Under the pieces are notes generated by a model. The model did no database searches and was not told where the DNA came from. It worked only from the letters and a program-made list of their open reading frames with translations. From the NCBI GenBank assembly GCA_037176845.1, contig JAYKXP010000157.1, positions 1 to 64,000 on the forward strand: a stretch of DNA of 64,000 nucleotides, written 5' to 3'. Position numbers and translations under genes: made by a program. The DNA is from Paramarasmius palmivorus. Its lineage: Eukaryota > Basidiomycota > Agaricomycetes > Agaricales > Marasmiaceae. Positions 33,459 through 45,551 of the stretch are shown here, in pieces. Each line of letters begins with the position of its first letter. Positions within the stretch are counted from its first letter, which is position 1.

Positions 33459-34435
33459 TACCAATTTTGCAGAAATCTGTTATTCCTTTGCAAATCCGAT
33501 GGCCTCCACCTTTCCATGCCTTTTCCAACAGAAAATCTCTGTTATTACTACCAGAACATTTCCCCTTTTTAACGTTTACTGCCCTTCATTCAGAGACTTC
33601 GTGAATAGATGTATTCCAGTATAGTAGAGTGCCTTCCTAAAAACCCAGCAGCCCTAGTGACTTGCTAGTCACAGTAAAGAGTGCTTTAAGATGTTGAAAT
33701 CTGCCTTCATGAAAGGTATTTAACACAGTTATACCTTAGATCCTCTGTTTAGGTCTACTTTGTCAAAGTAAACTCTGGTTTTAGGTACTTCAATACTGTA
33801 CCAGACCTATTTCACCTAAGCTTATTGTTCTAGGTGGTGAGTACAAGTCCTTGCACTTTAATACACATAAACCTAGACATGTCCTCTATTACTAGAAGAA
33901 TTCAGACTTGTACAGATTTCCAAGTCCTAGATCACATGCCTTTTAGCTGACTTACCCTGTGATCTAGACGTGAAAATTGCGTGTTTCCACATTGTGCCAA
34001 AACATGGCACATCATCTCCCCCAAACTGAACTACTGACCATCCCAGTCAGGGTCCTAGCTGCTGAGTAAGGTTCCAAACTCCTCTCCATTCCTGGAATCT
34101 GTCTAGAACATGCTGTTCCGATCAGACAGTTCCTATTGCCAGGGTCTCTGCGTTCTTTGCAGTTCTATCCAACCCTGCATTCCCACTTTTTCAGTTGCAT
34201 CACTATTTTTCCTTCTAGGTGAATAGGTGCTTGTCCCATTAAAAGGCTATAATCTTAAGAAGTCTTCTTTCCCATGTGTCACTGACATAACTCTGACCTA
34301 TCACAGAACACCAATGCTTCCATCACACCCTTGTCGGGATCCACAGTTAGACTCACCCAACAAAGCTATGTTCTTGTCAATGGTGACCAACATGTCTCCA
34401 CTCCAATGTCTTCTTTGTTCTGTTAGGCCACCAAC
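33459..34435. other. Unassigned sequence
   Basis: No gene or repeat is recognised in this ~980-bp stretch. Short open frames (for example 34227-34457) have no family pattern. Confidence 0.4.
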
Positions 34436-35116
34436 TGGCCAACGGGTAGGTGTTTAGCCTTTATAAAATTTTCTTTTCCATGCGCCAAGCACTTTTCCAC
34501 TAATCGGGGGCCTGGCAAGGTCCTCCCAAGCTCCTCATTGCTCAACACCATTCCTCCACATAACACCGCCTCTAAATTTTCTTATCCACTTCATGTGGAC
34601 ATGTTCTAATAAGGTATAACAGAGGGAATCTGCTTCTGCCACCGTAACAACAGTTTGAACAGCTTTGCCTCTGCTCTGATCAATAGGTTCAACTTTGGCC
34701 AACAGGTCTCTAGACCCTTGCCATATCCAGCATTGGTGATTTCCAATCAGTTTCCCCCTCTGCCATCAGTCCCAAGTGATGCCTGAGCCAGTATAACTTA
34801 TGAAGGGGTAAATTAACTTGAAGGTATCCCTTGGGTGCGTCTGGTAGGTAAGCTAGGTGTCATCCAAAGTGAATTCACTTATGGACCTTCTCCCTACAGG
34901 TTTCAGGAGGTGATTGTACTTAGAAGTGTGGTGGTCAGATACCCATGTGGGGCGTATTATGTACCAATATCACCACCTAAACCACCTGCCACCCAATGAC
35001 TAGCTATTCAGGGCTCATACTAGTCCTTCTATAACCATTATGTGTTTATGCAACAATAATAAAGTGCAAAACTAATGTATTTGCATTCAAAAATGAAGTG
35101 ATAAAAGTCAGGCATA
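34436..35116 (+). mobile_element. E1 element, copy F, right half
   Basis: Corresponds to about 6445-7162 of copy A and ends ...AAAAGTCAGGCA at 35114 followed by TA (35115-35116), the same end as the other copies. The left half is missing. Confidence 0.78.
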
Positions 35117-35143
35117 CTGGTAATTCAACTTGAGCTTGTAGAG

Positions 35144-35216
35144 GCTACCCATGCACTCCTGTATCTGCAACATTTTTTAATCTAATATATTGTACAGTTA
35201 TGTAATATAGGCAGTA
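35144..35216 (+). repeat. Short R1 repeat fragment
   Basis: Matches 46435-46501 and 61497-61563 of the R1 copies (CACTCCTGTATNTGCAAC, TATTGTACAGTTATGTAA). It ends directly at the LTR-like repeat starting 35219. Confidence 0.65.
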
Positions 35217-35218
35217 TC

Positions 35219-35620
35219 TATTAGAATCTCTATCAATGTATTACCAGTTAAACTGATCAATAACAATGACTAGAACTCACAGTCACCCAAAAGTGTTGAT
35301 AAGAGTAACTTTTGTATTGAGAATGTGTTCCAAGTGTCAACTCTCTGTGACATGTAACTGTTTGTTTGTATCTATTGTGACATAGATTACTCAAGGCATT
35401 AAAGTACCGTCTACAAATGCAAAAACATGTGTTTTACATACTCCTACATGCCCATACACCATAGGTAGGTTCAATAAGTAAACTAAAAGATAAATAAACA
35501 TGAATGCAAGTGTATGGTGCAGTAGAACAAGCATAATTAGAGTGCCAAAGCAGACTTTGTATATTTTGTTGGACTTAGTGTTGAAGAAGTGTTTCATCAA
35601 CTTCATCACTTCATTCAACA
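35219..35620 (+). repeat. 402-bp LTR-like repeat (solo), plus orientation
   Basis: Near-identical inverted copy of 40137-40537. The family end is TGTTAGA...CAACA (here mutated to TATTAGA). No target duplication is evident. A partial copy in the same orientation lies at 38128-38250. Confidence 0.7.
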
Positions 35621-35639
35621 ATATACTGGTCAGTCACTC

Positions 35640-37952
35640 TTGGTAAATATGGAAAGCTTCTTGTTGTACAACTTTTGACCCAGGAAAACTTTCCACGTAG
35701 TCACTAATAGAGCCATAAACTTTTCCTCTAAGTTGCATGGAATTCTTTCTGGGCTATCCTTGACTGACAGCTGTTTTGCAAACTGTCGCCAGATCACCCA
35801 TTGGAAATCTCAAATTGTTGCTGACTGCCTGATGCTCAAAAGGCCATGATAGCATTCAAAATAATTGAATACAATCACTTGCTGAAGTGAACCAACAACC
35901 CCCAAATCTCCTTGAAGGAATCAATGAGTGGGACCTTCCTGGCCTGTTACCAATTGTACAAGCATGTTGGATAAGGGTCATCAGATTCTCTGCCCACAAT
36001 TGCTGGATGTTGTTAAACTCATGGATGGGATTAGTGATCTGGATCATGACACTTTGCCTTAGAGTTTGTTGACAGGCTTTGTCCCTCAAGAATACACTGA
36101 AGGAGGCCATTGTGTGTGGCCTGTCCTCTCTTGTATTGCAACATTTCTTTGAGAATGAGTGTCACAAGCCCTAAAAGTGGAGTATCTTCATATGGGCAAA
36201 GCTCAATGAGAGGTGTTCCCCATCTGGCCAACATTCCTGTATGTTCAAACATTGATACACACAACTGTCTTGATTGACATGAGGAGGTAGGCAGTTTGAG
36301 TTTTCAGACTTTTTTTACAATCTCAAACACATCCTCTTCCAGCTGTCAGCCAGTTCTTGAATCTCATGTCTGTGAAGCTGGACGTACAATTATATCCATG
36401 GTCTAATATCCACTATCTCTACTTCTGAATCCTTTAGGACACATGTAGCAATATTACTAGCAGTCCACTGTCTCTCCAAGGAGCTTCAGGTGCTTTTGCA
36501 ACAGACTCAGAACAAAAAATCCTATCATTGTTGAAAACATCCAGAATGGCCTCACAAAGAACCTCAAACACCATATTGCTCTCACAGGGTTTTGTATGCA
36601 AGCCTCCAATATTTGAATACTGTTGCCACCAAGAATGTAGAGTGACATAACAGACTTGATCATGTTCACTATGGCCTCTTAGACAGCCTGATGCCTCCCT
36701 TGTACATTGAGAGGTGAGAGCTCTATGGTGATGGTGTGAGGGTGATTGGGGAGTAGAGACAATAGAGAATCCAGAGGTATTTTGATGGAAAGCATCAATG
36801 GGTCTATCTTTTTGCTATTTAGACTTCACTGCTTTTTGTCCAACCTTTCCACACATATGTGTCAATGGCTTTGTACGTCAGGAAATGTATTTCCAAAGTA
36901 TCATTATAATATGACTAGATGAGCAATATTGCAACAAGATCCCCATACTCTTGTTCCCAGTTGTAGATGAACAAGTAGGCCCTACACTGGTACAGTGTGA
37001 GTTGCCTAATGTGTGCAAGGGTCACCATGTCACTATAATGGCTGAACATGTTGTGGGCTGATTTCAGATTACTGATGATATTCAGCATGTCTGAGAAATC
37101 ATTAACTGACTCAATTTCTGTCCTCAATGCCTGAAAATGACCACTTGCCTCTATGACTGGAAATGTATCCATCAGAAGTGATTGTGTCTTGGCATGGGTT
37201 TTTAGATGCCAATTTACAATCCTTGGCTAATGTGTTTTCTGTCATGAGTGTGTTTAGAGTGGACCAAGTCTCTGATAATTCAGACACTTTCCTGCAGCTG
37301 TTCCACATTGATTGAATTCCACAAGAGCCTGGGTAGCACTACAGGTGAATTTGTGAGAAATAAAAAAAAACAAATAGTAATAGACACAAAACATGCATAC
37401 TTGGCAAGTGTTTTGGCCGTTTCCCATGTATCACCCTTTTCCCCATAACCATTCTGGCAAACTTGGTACCAGGTCCTCTTCTTCCCTTTGACATGTTTGT
37501 CAACCAGGAAAGAAACTTCCAGCAGTTCACCATTGTCCTGTAACTCTTGAACCTCATTCATTCTCTTCATCATTGTTGTTGGTCTTTTGCCACTTTTTAG
37601 CACCTTTTGGTTTCTTGGCTTTCCACTTGCATGTCTTTGGTTTGGGTTCCAGTGACAAATCCAATGACAGATTGTCCTGTGACACTTCCTGGGCCTGGTT
37701 CTGCAACCTTGATTCCTCCTGCAATGGCTCCTGTGATGGTGTCTCCTGCTCCAGCTCTTCCTGCTCCTCCTGTGGTGGTAGGTCAAGCACCTGCTCCTCC
37801 TCTGGTTCTGAACTGTCATCACCTTCACCTTCAACCCCCAGCACATCCAATAGCAACAGAGTCAGCTGAGAATTTTCTTTCTGAATCTGCTGGTATGTTG
37901 ACTTTGTCACTGGTGCCATAAGCTTCTTGATGTTACCAGCCATAGGAAGCAT
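35640..37952 (-). pseudogene. Degenerate gene with chromodomain-like segment
   Basis: Minus-strand coding relic. The readable start is MLPMAGNIKKLMAPV (37952), with Glu/Gln-rich and basic stretches. Then comes LLEVSFLVDKHVKGKKRTWYQVCQNGYGEKGDTWETAKTLAK (~37530-37400), which has the aromatic and GYGxxxDTWE pattern of a chromodomain. A GT-AG intron follows (about 37400-37342), then blocks such as ALRTEIESVNDFSDMLNIISNLKSAHNMFSHYSDMVTL (~37130) and MASFSVFLRDKACQQTLRQSV (~36110), separated by stops and shifts. I do not recognise the whole protein. Chromodomains occur at the end of some retroelement integrases and in host chromatin proteins, but nothing else here supports either. Confidence 0.35.
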
Positions 37953-38127
37953 ATCTCAAACAGTCAATGGAAGAATATTGGATGTGATGGATTGGGCAAT
38001 CAATTCATCTGCTGTTGCCTGTGCACTGTAATACTGTTGTTTTGAAAGACACAACAGGTACAGGTTGGCCATTGGAGACAAATGCAGAAATTCAGACTGC
38101 TGCAACAAAGTAATCCCCATCTGACAA

Positions 38128-38250
38128 TGTTAGAATCTATATCAAAGTATTAACAGTGAAACTGATCAATAACAATGGCTAGAACTCAATGGAATTGACT
38201 GTGATCACTCAAAAGTGTTGATAATAGTAACTTTTGTATTGAAAATGCCA
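38128..38250 (+). repeat. Partial copy of the 402-bp LTR-like repeat
   Basis: Starts TGTTAGAATC and follows the first ~120 bp of the repeat at 35219 and 40137 with small changes, then breaks off in an A-rich run. Confidence 0.65.
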
Positions 38251-38850
38251 AAAAAAAACTGAAGCTGTACAGGTTCAATTTTTTCTACTTGCAGCATAGA
38301 GCCTTTCTTGATGTTCTTGGGAAGAGTGTCCAGAAAAAGGCAAAAAGGAGTGTACAGGTGCATTTGCAGTATACTTTGTGTAGAGCCTTTTTTTTCTAAT
38401 TCCATTTGCACAACACATCAAGGAATGAGCTGCTCCTGATGAAGTTCCTGTCTCCATGCCCAGGATTGCATTCATTCCCTATGTGGGGAACAAAGGCCCA
38501 ACCAAAAAGAAAGCCAAACTGATGAGTCATACATCTGTTGTGCACAAAAAAATCATCACCCTGCACCTAGCTATATATATTTCCTGTGAGGCTGGAAGAT
38601 CTTAAAAAGATAAAGGAGAAGAACAAAGGATAGAATCACCCATGAGCAATTGGTGCAGAAGATAGTGGATAATGAGGCAGACAAGACCATGTTCTTCATG
38701 CTAGATGAAGAGGGGCACACTCTTGGAAGACTGTTGGGGTGGAGAGTAGCATTATCTAACAAAGAAGAATTGCCAAAGCCAGTGCTGAGTGTGGGATATT
38801 TTTTTTCAGTTTGTTTTATTACTAATGAGGCTCTGACAACTGTACCCAAA
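38251..38850. other. Unassigned sequence
   Basis: Between the partial LTR and E1 copy G. Short frames on both strands (38205-38411 minus, 38571-38849 minus, 38650-38853 plus) overlap each other and show no family pattern. No gene is called. Confidence 0.35.
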
Positions 38851-39246
38851 TAATACTACTTTGTTTCAGTGAATTCACCTACTACTATGACTGTTTTCAG
38901 TGTACAAAAGCACTCTACTGTGGCATAGTTGTGCAAGTGTGGTTTGGCATGATCAGAGTTGCTGCACTTAGAGATATCTACTCAAGTGTTGGATCAAGAG
39001 GGGTGAATTCACTTTGTATCAGGTGAACTCACTTGAGATCAGTTTGTTGAAGTTCTAGTAATGTACATAGGTTCAGTACAGGTATGTGGGTGCTTCTATA
39101 AGCATTTTATGTGCTCCAAGGGCTATATCAAGCTGGTCTTGGGCTCAGTCTACACTGCCTTGAGTTGTATGACTCTACCAAAGTGAAACTACAGCACAAC
39201 TGCTGGAAGAACAGCCACCAAAACCATCTTCTGTAAAGTATGCAGG
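38851..39246 (+). mobile_element. E1 element, copy G, left end only
   Basis: Starts at 38853 (ATACTACTTTGTTTC) after TA (38851-38852) and follows the first ~390 bp of copy A. It stops within the sequence homologous to 5885 and joins the gag fragment. Confidence 0.8.
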
Positions 39247-39249
39247 AGA

Positions 39250-39654
39250 ACTAAACATAGTAATTCTCAACACTATCTTTAGTTTTGAAGGTCATATCAG
39301 CTGAATGTTTCCTGATGAATTGAATCAAAGCTTCAGTAGTAACTTGAGGAGCAACATCAGTAGAACCAAAGAGCTGTAAGAGTCAGGCCTTAGTCCAGGT
39401 CTTGTTGGTAGTATCTGGATTGAACTTGGGCATATATAGCGGATGACTTCCTTGATGCAATCTGAGGAGTGCTGATAGATGTAGTCGACCAGATTATTAT
39501 CATCTGCAATGTTAGCAGCACAGCCATGAGCTTGAATCTTGCAAAGAAAATTAGTGGGGTATTTGCCATTGAAGTGAGGAGCATTCTGAGTACCTTCAAT
39601 AGGCATAGGCATAGCAAGTAAATTGATACTTGTAGTTGGAGTGAGATTAGACAT
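39250..39654 (-). pseudogene. LTR-retrotransposon Gag, N-terminal fragment
   Basis: The start MSNLTPTTSINLLAMPMPIEGTQNAPHFNGKYPTNFLCKIQAHG...YIYQHSSDCIKEVIRYI fits the N-terminus of a basidiomycete retroelement Gag (short leader, G-T-x-x-AP-F-GK, then helices). It breaks off with a frame slip near 39430 and is truncated by E1 copy G. The LTR at 40137-40537 lies ~480 bp upstream in the same orientation, so both probably belong to one truncated element. Confidence 0.6.
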
Positions 39655-40136
39655 CCTAGAAGAATTAAAAGCGAGTAAGTGTTCAAGAAAAGATTCAAAG
39701 AGACTTAACTGATTAATGGTACATCTTGAGATTAGTAACTAGTAGAGCTTGCAAGTAACAGATTCTGCAGTATAGAACTTGCAGAAGATGATTCTAGAGT
39801 ATAGAACCTGTAGGGTCAAAAAATGATGGTGGTTGAGATGAAAAATGATGATGTGGTGTAAGTGATTGATGGACACATTGATGACAGCAGTGGGTGCTTA
39901 GCATTTAACAATGTTGACCAAGGTTACCTGAAAAGGCAAGTTGGTTCAGTAGATTGATGAGTCCCTCAGAAAACCAGATATTCCCCATGTTGGCCACCAC
40001 TAATGTAGAGGGAACTGTTGTGAAGGTCAAATAATGAGGAAGAAGGTCAGGGACAGGTGTGTGAGTAGCAGAGAAAGAGGTAAGAGGATGTTGGAGTGCT
40101 TGGAGGTGTTCACAATTGATTGAAGTAAGAAGTTAG
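39655..40136 (-). other. Probable leader of the truncated retroelement
   Basis: Lies between the 40137-40537 LTR and the gag fragment in the minus direction. No coding frame is seen. The sequence directly inside the LTR (minus: CTAACTTCTTACTTCAATC) is where a primer site should be, but I cannot match a tRNA. Confidence 0.4.
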
Positions 40137-40537
40137 TGTTGAATAAAGTGATGAAGTTGATGAAACACTTCTTCAACACTAAGTCCAACAAAATATACAA
40201 AGTCTGCTTTGGCACTCGAATTATGCTTATTCTACTGCACATACACTTGCATTCATGTTTATTTATCTTTTAGTTTACTTATTGAACCTACCTATGGTGT
40301 ATGGGCATGTAGGAGTATGTAAAACACATATTTTTGCATTTGTAGACAGTACTTTAATGCCTTGAGTAATCTATGTCACAATAGATACAAACAAACAGTT
40401 ACATGTCACAGAGAGTTGACACTTGGAACACATTCTCAATACAAAAGTTACTCTTATCAACACTTTTGGGTGACTGTGAGTTCTAGTCATTGTTATTGAT
40501 CAGTTTTACTGGTAATACTTTGATATAGAGTCTAACA
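40137..40537 (-). repeat. 5' LTR of a truncated retroelement, minus orientation
   Basis: The 401-bp repeat reads TGTTAGACTC...CTTTATTCAACA on the minus strand. It is an inverted, near-identical copy of 35219-35620. The adjacent gag fragment in the same direction makes this a 5' LTR. Confidence 0.68.
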
Positions 40538-43500
40538 GGGTGGCCTGAAAAATTGCTTGACTCAGGTTATGTGCCAGATTCTGAGATGCATTGAGAATGA
40601 CTTGCATTAGCATCGGACATCTTGAAGATTAGGCTCCATATAAGTTTGCCTGGAGTTTTGTGAGCTTAACCTTGACGTGCAATTCACCTTCACAAGAGGA
40701 CCTTAGCACATTTGCCCAGGATCTAGCACTTGAGATGCCGTAGGGCTCTGATTGTGTTCTGTAATGGATTGCTCAGAATGTGTCTACCAACATGATTGCC
40801 ATTATATGTATCCTTTTGTATGTTGACTGGAACTACATATGTCCATTCCTCCAGTGCCCAAGAGGTGGATGACACTCACTGAGGGTGAGAATTATGAACA
40901 GACCCTACTTTGGCTCCATTGAACACACCCTGGTTGGTCCCTAGTAGTATCTCCTGACACCCCTGACTCAGACTGTCTTTAGGGTGTCAACCCTTGGCCA
41001 TGTAGCTGCACACCATCAGCTCCCCAAAAGCAGACACAGATCCTCACAGAATATTCCTTCAGAATCTGGGAAAGAAAATGCAAAGGAGCAGAACACCAGA
41101 TCTGTGAATATTATAACTCAAGACTTGCCATAGCCAGGAGGAAGGAGGATTCACAGCTCATAGGAATTCTTCAAGTGCAAAAGGAAGAGGCACTAGAGAG
41201 ACTAAAAGTTTCTGTGAACAGTAAGAGAAGCCAGTCCCAGTTCCTTTAAAATATTTGTGATGATACTGCAGTTTCTACAGGAGCACATGTACTGACACGA
41301 GCTGCAGCAGCGAGAATGGTCAAGTCCCAAACAAGTGAAGTACCATGAAGTCTAGGCTTGCAATATTGTATGGTATAAATACAGAAATGCCTCTTTAGAA
41401 AGCTGGTTATAATGATTGCATACCCAATTAATCAACAGAGGATCCTGTTCTACTCTTGTACCCACAATGCATATCTACCTCTCTTCCCCACTTGGAGCAA
41501 CTACAACAGACTCAGCCAGGCTGTTCAAGGCTGTTCACATGCATTCATTCCTCTCACCTTGCCCAAGGACTTTCCAGTCCAACTGGGAACATCAAACTCA
41601 GGATCTCAGCATGTGCAGTTTACAACTTCCAAGGCCCTGGAATTTAACATTCTTGAATTATTGGTCTAGTCATGAAGGTCAATGTGGTCCTCCCTTGTCA
41701 CTTTTTGGAAGCTATTGTTGCATTTGTGGTTCACAACTCCCAAGGGCTACTTTCAAGTTAATTCACCCCTTCCATACACACCAGAGAGTTATACTGGCTC
41801 GGGCATCACTTGGGACTGATGGCAAGAGAAGGCCTTAGTTTTGGTGGCATTGTACCATCAACACCACCTAGAAGGAATGCCATTTCCTGCCTTCAGAGGG
41901 GGTCTACAGGCGTGAGGCTTATTTAAGATGGTGAGTTCTTTGACTTGGAAACACTATGACCATGCTGATTAATGTTCATTTTGATAGTCATAAAGCTGAA
42001 GGTTGTACAAAGCACAATGATACTTAACAAATGAAGTACTACCAGCTTCAATTCTGGGGGCATCCTCATTCAAATAGCTCGTTTATTGTTGGGGTTGTAT
42101 GATGAGTCTGGCTGTCCATGTCCTAGATATGCAGGTGCATCACATTTACCTGGCCAAAGAGTGAAGGAACCAAATCAAAATATTCTGTGTCTGACATACC
42201 ATACTCTGGCATTCCACAAAGAGTTGTTGATAGACTGCCACTTCAGATCTGTCTGGGGTGTAGAAGCAATCTTTTCGTCAGTACTGCATCCTGTTCAAGT
42301 CTAGCTGTAGAAGAAAACTGCTGTGGTGTTTGCTAGAAAAAAACAGGAGGAAATTGATATCAGAACCTGGTGCAAAAGATGTGGAGAATGTACCACAGAC
42401 AGAGGATAATCATACAAGACACCCAGCAAGCTGACCTCCTCTACAATCGAGATTCCAAGCCAAATGATGCGAGCATGGATTCTTTGTTGTGAATAGGTTG
42501 TGAAAGTTTCATGTACAAACTAACCTGTGAAACGAGTCAGTGTATGAATAGAGGACTTATGATGAAACGTACCATCACTATGAGGATATGAGTAACATGG
42601 GATGTGTGTTTCCACTGTGACCGTTGGGGTAGTATAGAGATGAACATGGGCTGGGAGTTCAGGACATTTTCATAAGCTTGAATTTTGAATGGGACATTGT
42701 GAGCCAATCGGTGGGAACATCCAAATGTCTAGGGATGCAGAAAATCAGCCTTGGTAAGAAAAACACACAGGGGAGAGAACATACCAATACTGCTAGTAAC
42801 ACCTCTCCACCAAACCAAATAATGCCTTGTAATCCCATAGCTACTTACACCTGACTAGTAGTCCATGGATTTGCAGCCCATCTGTTATTGTGTCCACATG
42901 ATCCCAGTTTTGAAGATGAGATGTGTGAGATGAGTGATGTTGAGGAAGCTGTGATTTCTCTCTGATGCGCCTCTTGCTCTCAGTCCTTTTCCACCACAAT
43001 CAGTTTTTCTGCTACTCACAAAGTCGTCCAGTTCATCTCATTCATAGATATACGTGTCTCTCATGAACAGGTAGCAACTGGTGCATATTCTGTTGTCTCT
43101 ATTGGCTAGTATCTATGGATGGATGACTGATAGTCTCCCTAGTACCTTGTCCATGAAACCTTCTCCAACACTCTGACATGAGCTCTTCAGTCAACTCCAA
43201 AGATCCTCTCCCCTCCTCCATACAAAACATTCAGTAATTCTGCATTGACATTAGCTCTGACATGCTTGAATTTCCTGACACCTCAACTTTTATGCTGACT
43301 CCTGTTCATTGGTCACCACACCTCCAAGTTAAAATTCACAATGCTCCTGTTATTGTCCACCATTTCTTGAACACCTATTGATATCCTTCCCAACTCAACT
43401 TGACTTCTCAAGCTCACTATCCGCAGCTTGTTCTGTTCAAAGGCACCATTGCAGATGAGAACCTTGTTATCCTTTTCCTGGTTCTCGATCTTGGGTGGTT

Positions 43501-44029
43501 GAGCATAGAACAGGCAGTTTCGAAGGGTTTGGTACCATTTGTTGGTTGGGTAGGCTCAACAAAGAACAAGAACAGCAGAGTCTCACCACTGAAAACTCAA
43601 ACCTGCAATCCCTGTACCACACCTGACATGGTTTTCAATAATACACCAACCTTGTCCTTACTCCTCACATCCTCCCACTCCAATGCCATCCAAATCCCTA
43701 TCCAAACATACACTGTGGTAGGAATCGTTGACTCATACATGGTTTCACACTATGTTTTCTCGTTTATCATTGGACTTATTTTCGTTTACTTAATTTCCAT
43801 CACATCCATAGTTATTGTTTTGTCTCATTTCACTCTCTTCTTACACTTTCACACACATCCAATCACTTTCATTGGCATGTAACAACAAAACCAGACACCT
43901 GGTGGTGCCAGGATTGAGACAGATGTTGCTGCTACATCTGATACCACACTCAAGCTGTCATGTCTGACATGGAGCCTGCCCACCTTCATTAGCCAAGCCA
44001 GTGGTGCTCTTTCCAGAAGCCAGGCATAC
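40538..44029. other. Long unassigned stretch without a supportable gene
   Basis: About 3.5 kb with no recognisable protein family. The longest plus frame (43400-43882, 160 codons) has a hydrophobic C-terminal run but no known pattern and no supporting splice structure. One short E1 fragment lies at 41743-41826. The composition resembles the neighbouring TE debris. Confidence 0.4.
41743..41826 (-). mobile_element. E1 element, copy H, short fragment
   Basis: Matches 45066-45147 of copy I (AAGTTAATTYACCCCTT, GAGAGTTATACTGGCTC). It is only about 84 bp long. Confidence 0.65.
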
Positions 44030-44486
44030 TGTAAAGACCTGGACTGCAATAGATAGTATAGAATAGAAAAAGAATAGAGAATAGAAATACAAGACCAGTT
44101 ACAGCCCATCTGAACTATTGTTGGGGTCAATGACAACACAAACAAAGCCAAATTGAACACTGTGAGGCACTAGGAAGACTATATCGCTAGGTGGATTGAA
44201 CAAATATAGCCAGAGGTGGTTGAAGTAAACACGGTGAGCACTGAGGATAACCATACAAATGTAGGCTGAGAGGTTTACAGTGTTAATTCCAAGACTACTG
44301 ATCTAGATACAAGTACATCATTTAAATATGAAAATAGAGTTTGTACAGAACAAATGATTGTAAATATTATATATATGGTGATGAAACTTAGGTGAAGATG
44401 TTAACATGGTATTATTATGACAGTTTACGGCTATGAAGGCCACCTAGCTTGGTTAAAAAGGTTGGGGGTGTTCTATAGTCCTTACA
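44030..44486 (-). repeat. Candidate 3' LTR of a truncated retroelement
   Basis: The 457-bp region has TGTAAAGACC on the left and GTCCTTACA on the right, a TG...CA boundary with a 5-6-bp inverted repeat. A purine tract on the minus strand (GAGGAGGGGG, 44490-44499) lies against its right edge, as at a 3' LTR. There is no second copy in the window, so this is inferred from structure alone. Confidence 0.45.
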
Positions 44487-44553
44487 TTACCCCCTCCTCA
44501 AGACCTGAGCCCCTGCGAAGTAGCTGAAAGCTGTTGCTAAGCTGGTCAGCCAT
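44482..44553 (-). pseudogene. C-terminal tail of a retroelement polyprotein
   Basis: Minus strand MADQLSNSFQLLRRGSGLEEGVM ending in TAA (44482-44484), whose last bases overlap the LTR start. Basidiomycete Gypsy polyproteins often end in a short ...LEEGVM-like tail encoded over the polypurine tract. A TAA a few codons upstream breaks the link to any longer frame. Confidence 0.35.
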
Positions 44554-44825
44554 CACCTGAGTCTGTTACCTGATATGTGTGGGTCCCTGTTGGTTCAAAT
44601 TTGCAACCACAGTTGAGTCACCAATTCCTTTCCTCAACCACCATCATGAGCCACTCCTCTATGCCTTCCTCTTCTCAAATGTCCGACACTGAGACCACTT
44701 ATGTACCTAGTACACAATCTATGACAATCAGCCTGGGATCTTGTGCAGCAGAGTGGTGCTTCTTTTCCCCTTGAACTACACTTCCAAAACTGGCTCATCT
44801 TTCTTGCCACTCTTGAACATGCTCA

Positions 44826-45394
44826 TATGCCTGACTTTAATCACTTCATTTTCAAACGCAAATATGCTAGTTTTGCACTTTATTATTGTTGCATAAACCC
44901 ATTATTAGTGGATATTGGTACATGGTATGCCCCACATGGGTATCTGACCACCACTAGTACTTCTACCAGTGGTTGTCTAAGTACAATCACCTCCTGAAAA
45001 CTGTAGGGAGAAGGTCCCTAAGTGAAATCACTATGGACTACACCTAGATTACCTACCAGACGCACCAAAGGGATACTTTTAAGTTAATTTACCCCTTCAT
45101 ACACACCAGAGAGTTATACTGGCTCAGGCATCACTTGGGACTGATGGCAGAGGGGAAACTGATTGGAAATCACCAATGCCGGATATGGCAAGGGTTTAGA
45201 GACCTGTTGGCTGAAGTTGAACCTATTGATCGGAGTGGAGGCAAAGCTGTTCGAACTGTTGTTACAGTGGCGGAAGCAACGGGGACTGTGGAGGATTCTG
45301 CCCCCCCACTTGCATGTTACACGTTGTATGTGGTTATCATACAAATAGATTGCTATTGTCTGATCAGAACTCTACCCAAGTCAGGCCCTAGCGC
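44826..45394 (-). mobile_element. E1 element, copy I, truncated
   Basis: Begins at 44828 (TGCCTGACTTTAATC) after TA (44826-44827) and matches the complement of copy A from 7162 back to about 6100. It ends near AGGCCCTAGCGC. The rest is missing. Confidence 0.78.
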
Positions 45395-45551
45395 TTGTTT
45401 ATGAGTGGTGGGTGCCTATATCTAGTCAGCATCAATGCACAGTTACAAAGATAACAAGTTACTCACCAATAAGCCTAGACCGTTAACCACCCCTGTATTC
45501 AGTGTGAAGAGCTTGCCCTGTTGACTGCCCACTTGCTGTTTAGCTGTGAAA

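Noticed and set aside
35219..40537. One LTR element with LTRs at 35219-35620 and 40137-40537
   Set aside because: The two repeats are in opposite orientation; true LTRs are direct repeats.
43400..43882. 160-codon frame with a hydrophobic C-terminus
   Set aside because: No family pattern, no splice or promoter support, and surrounded by debris. It is probably chance.
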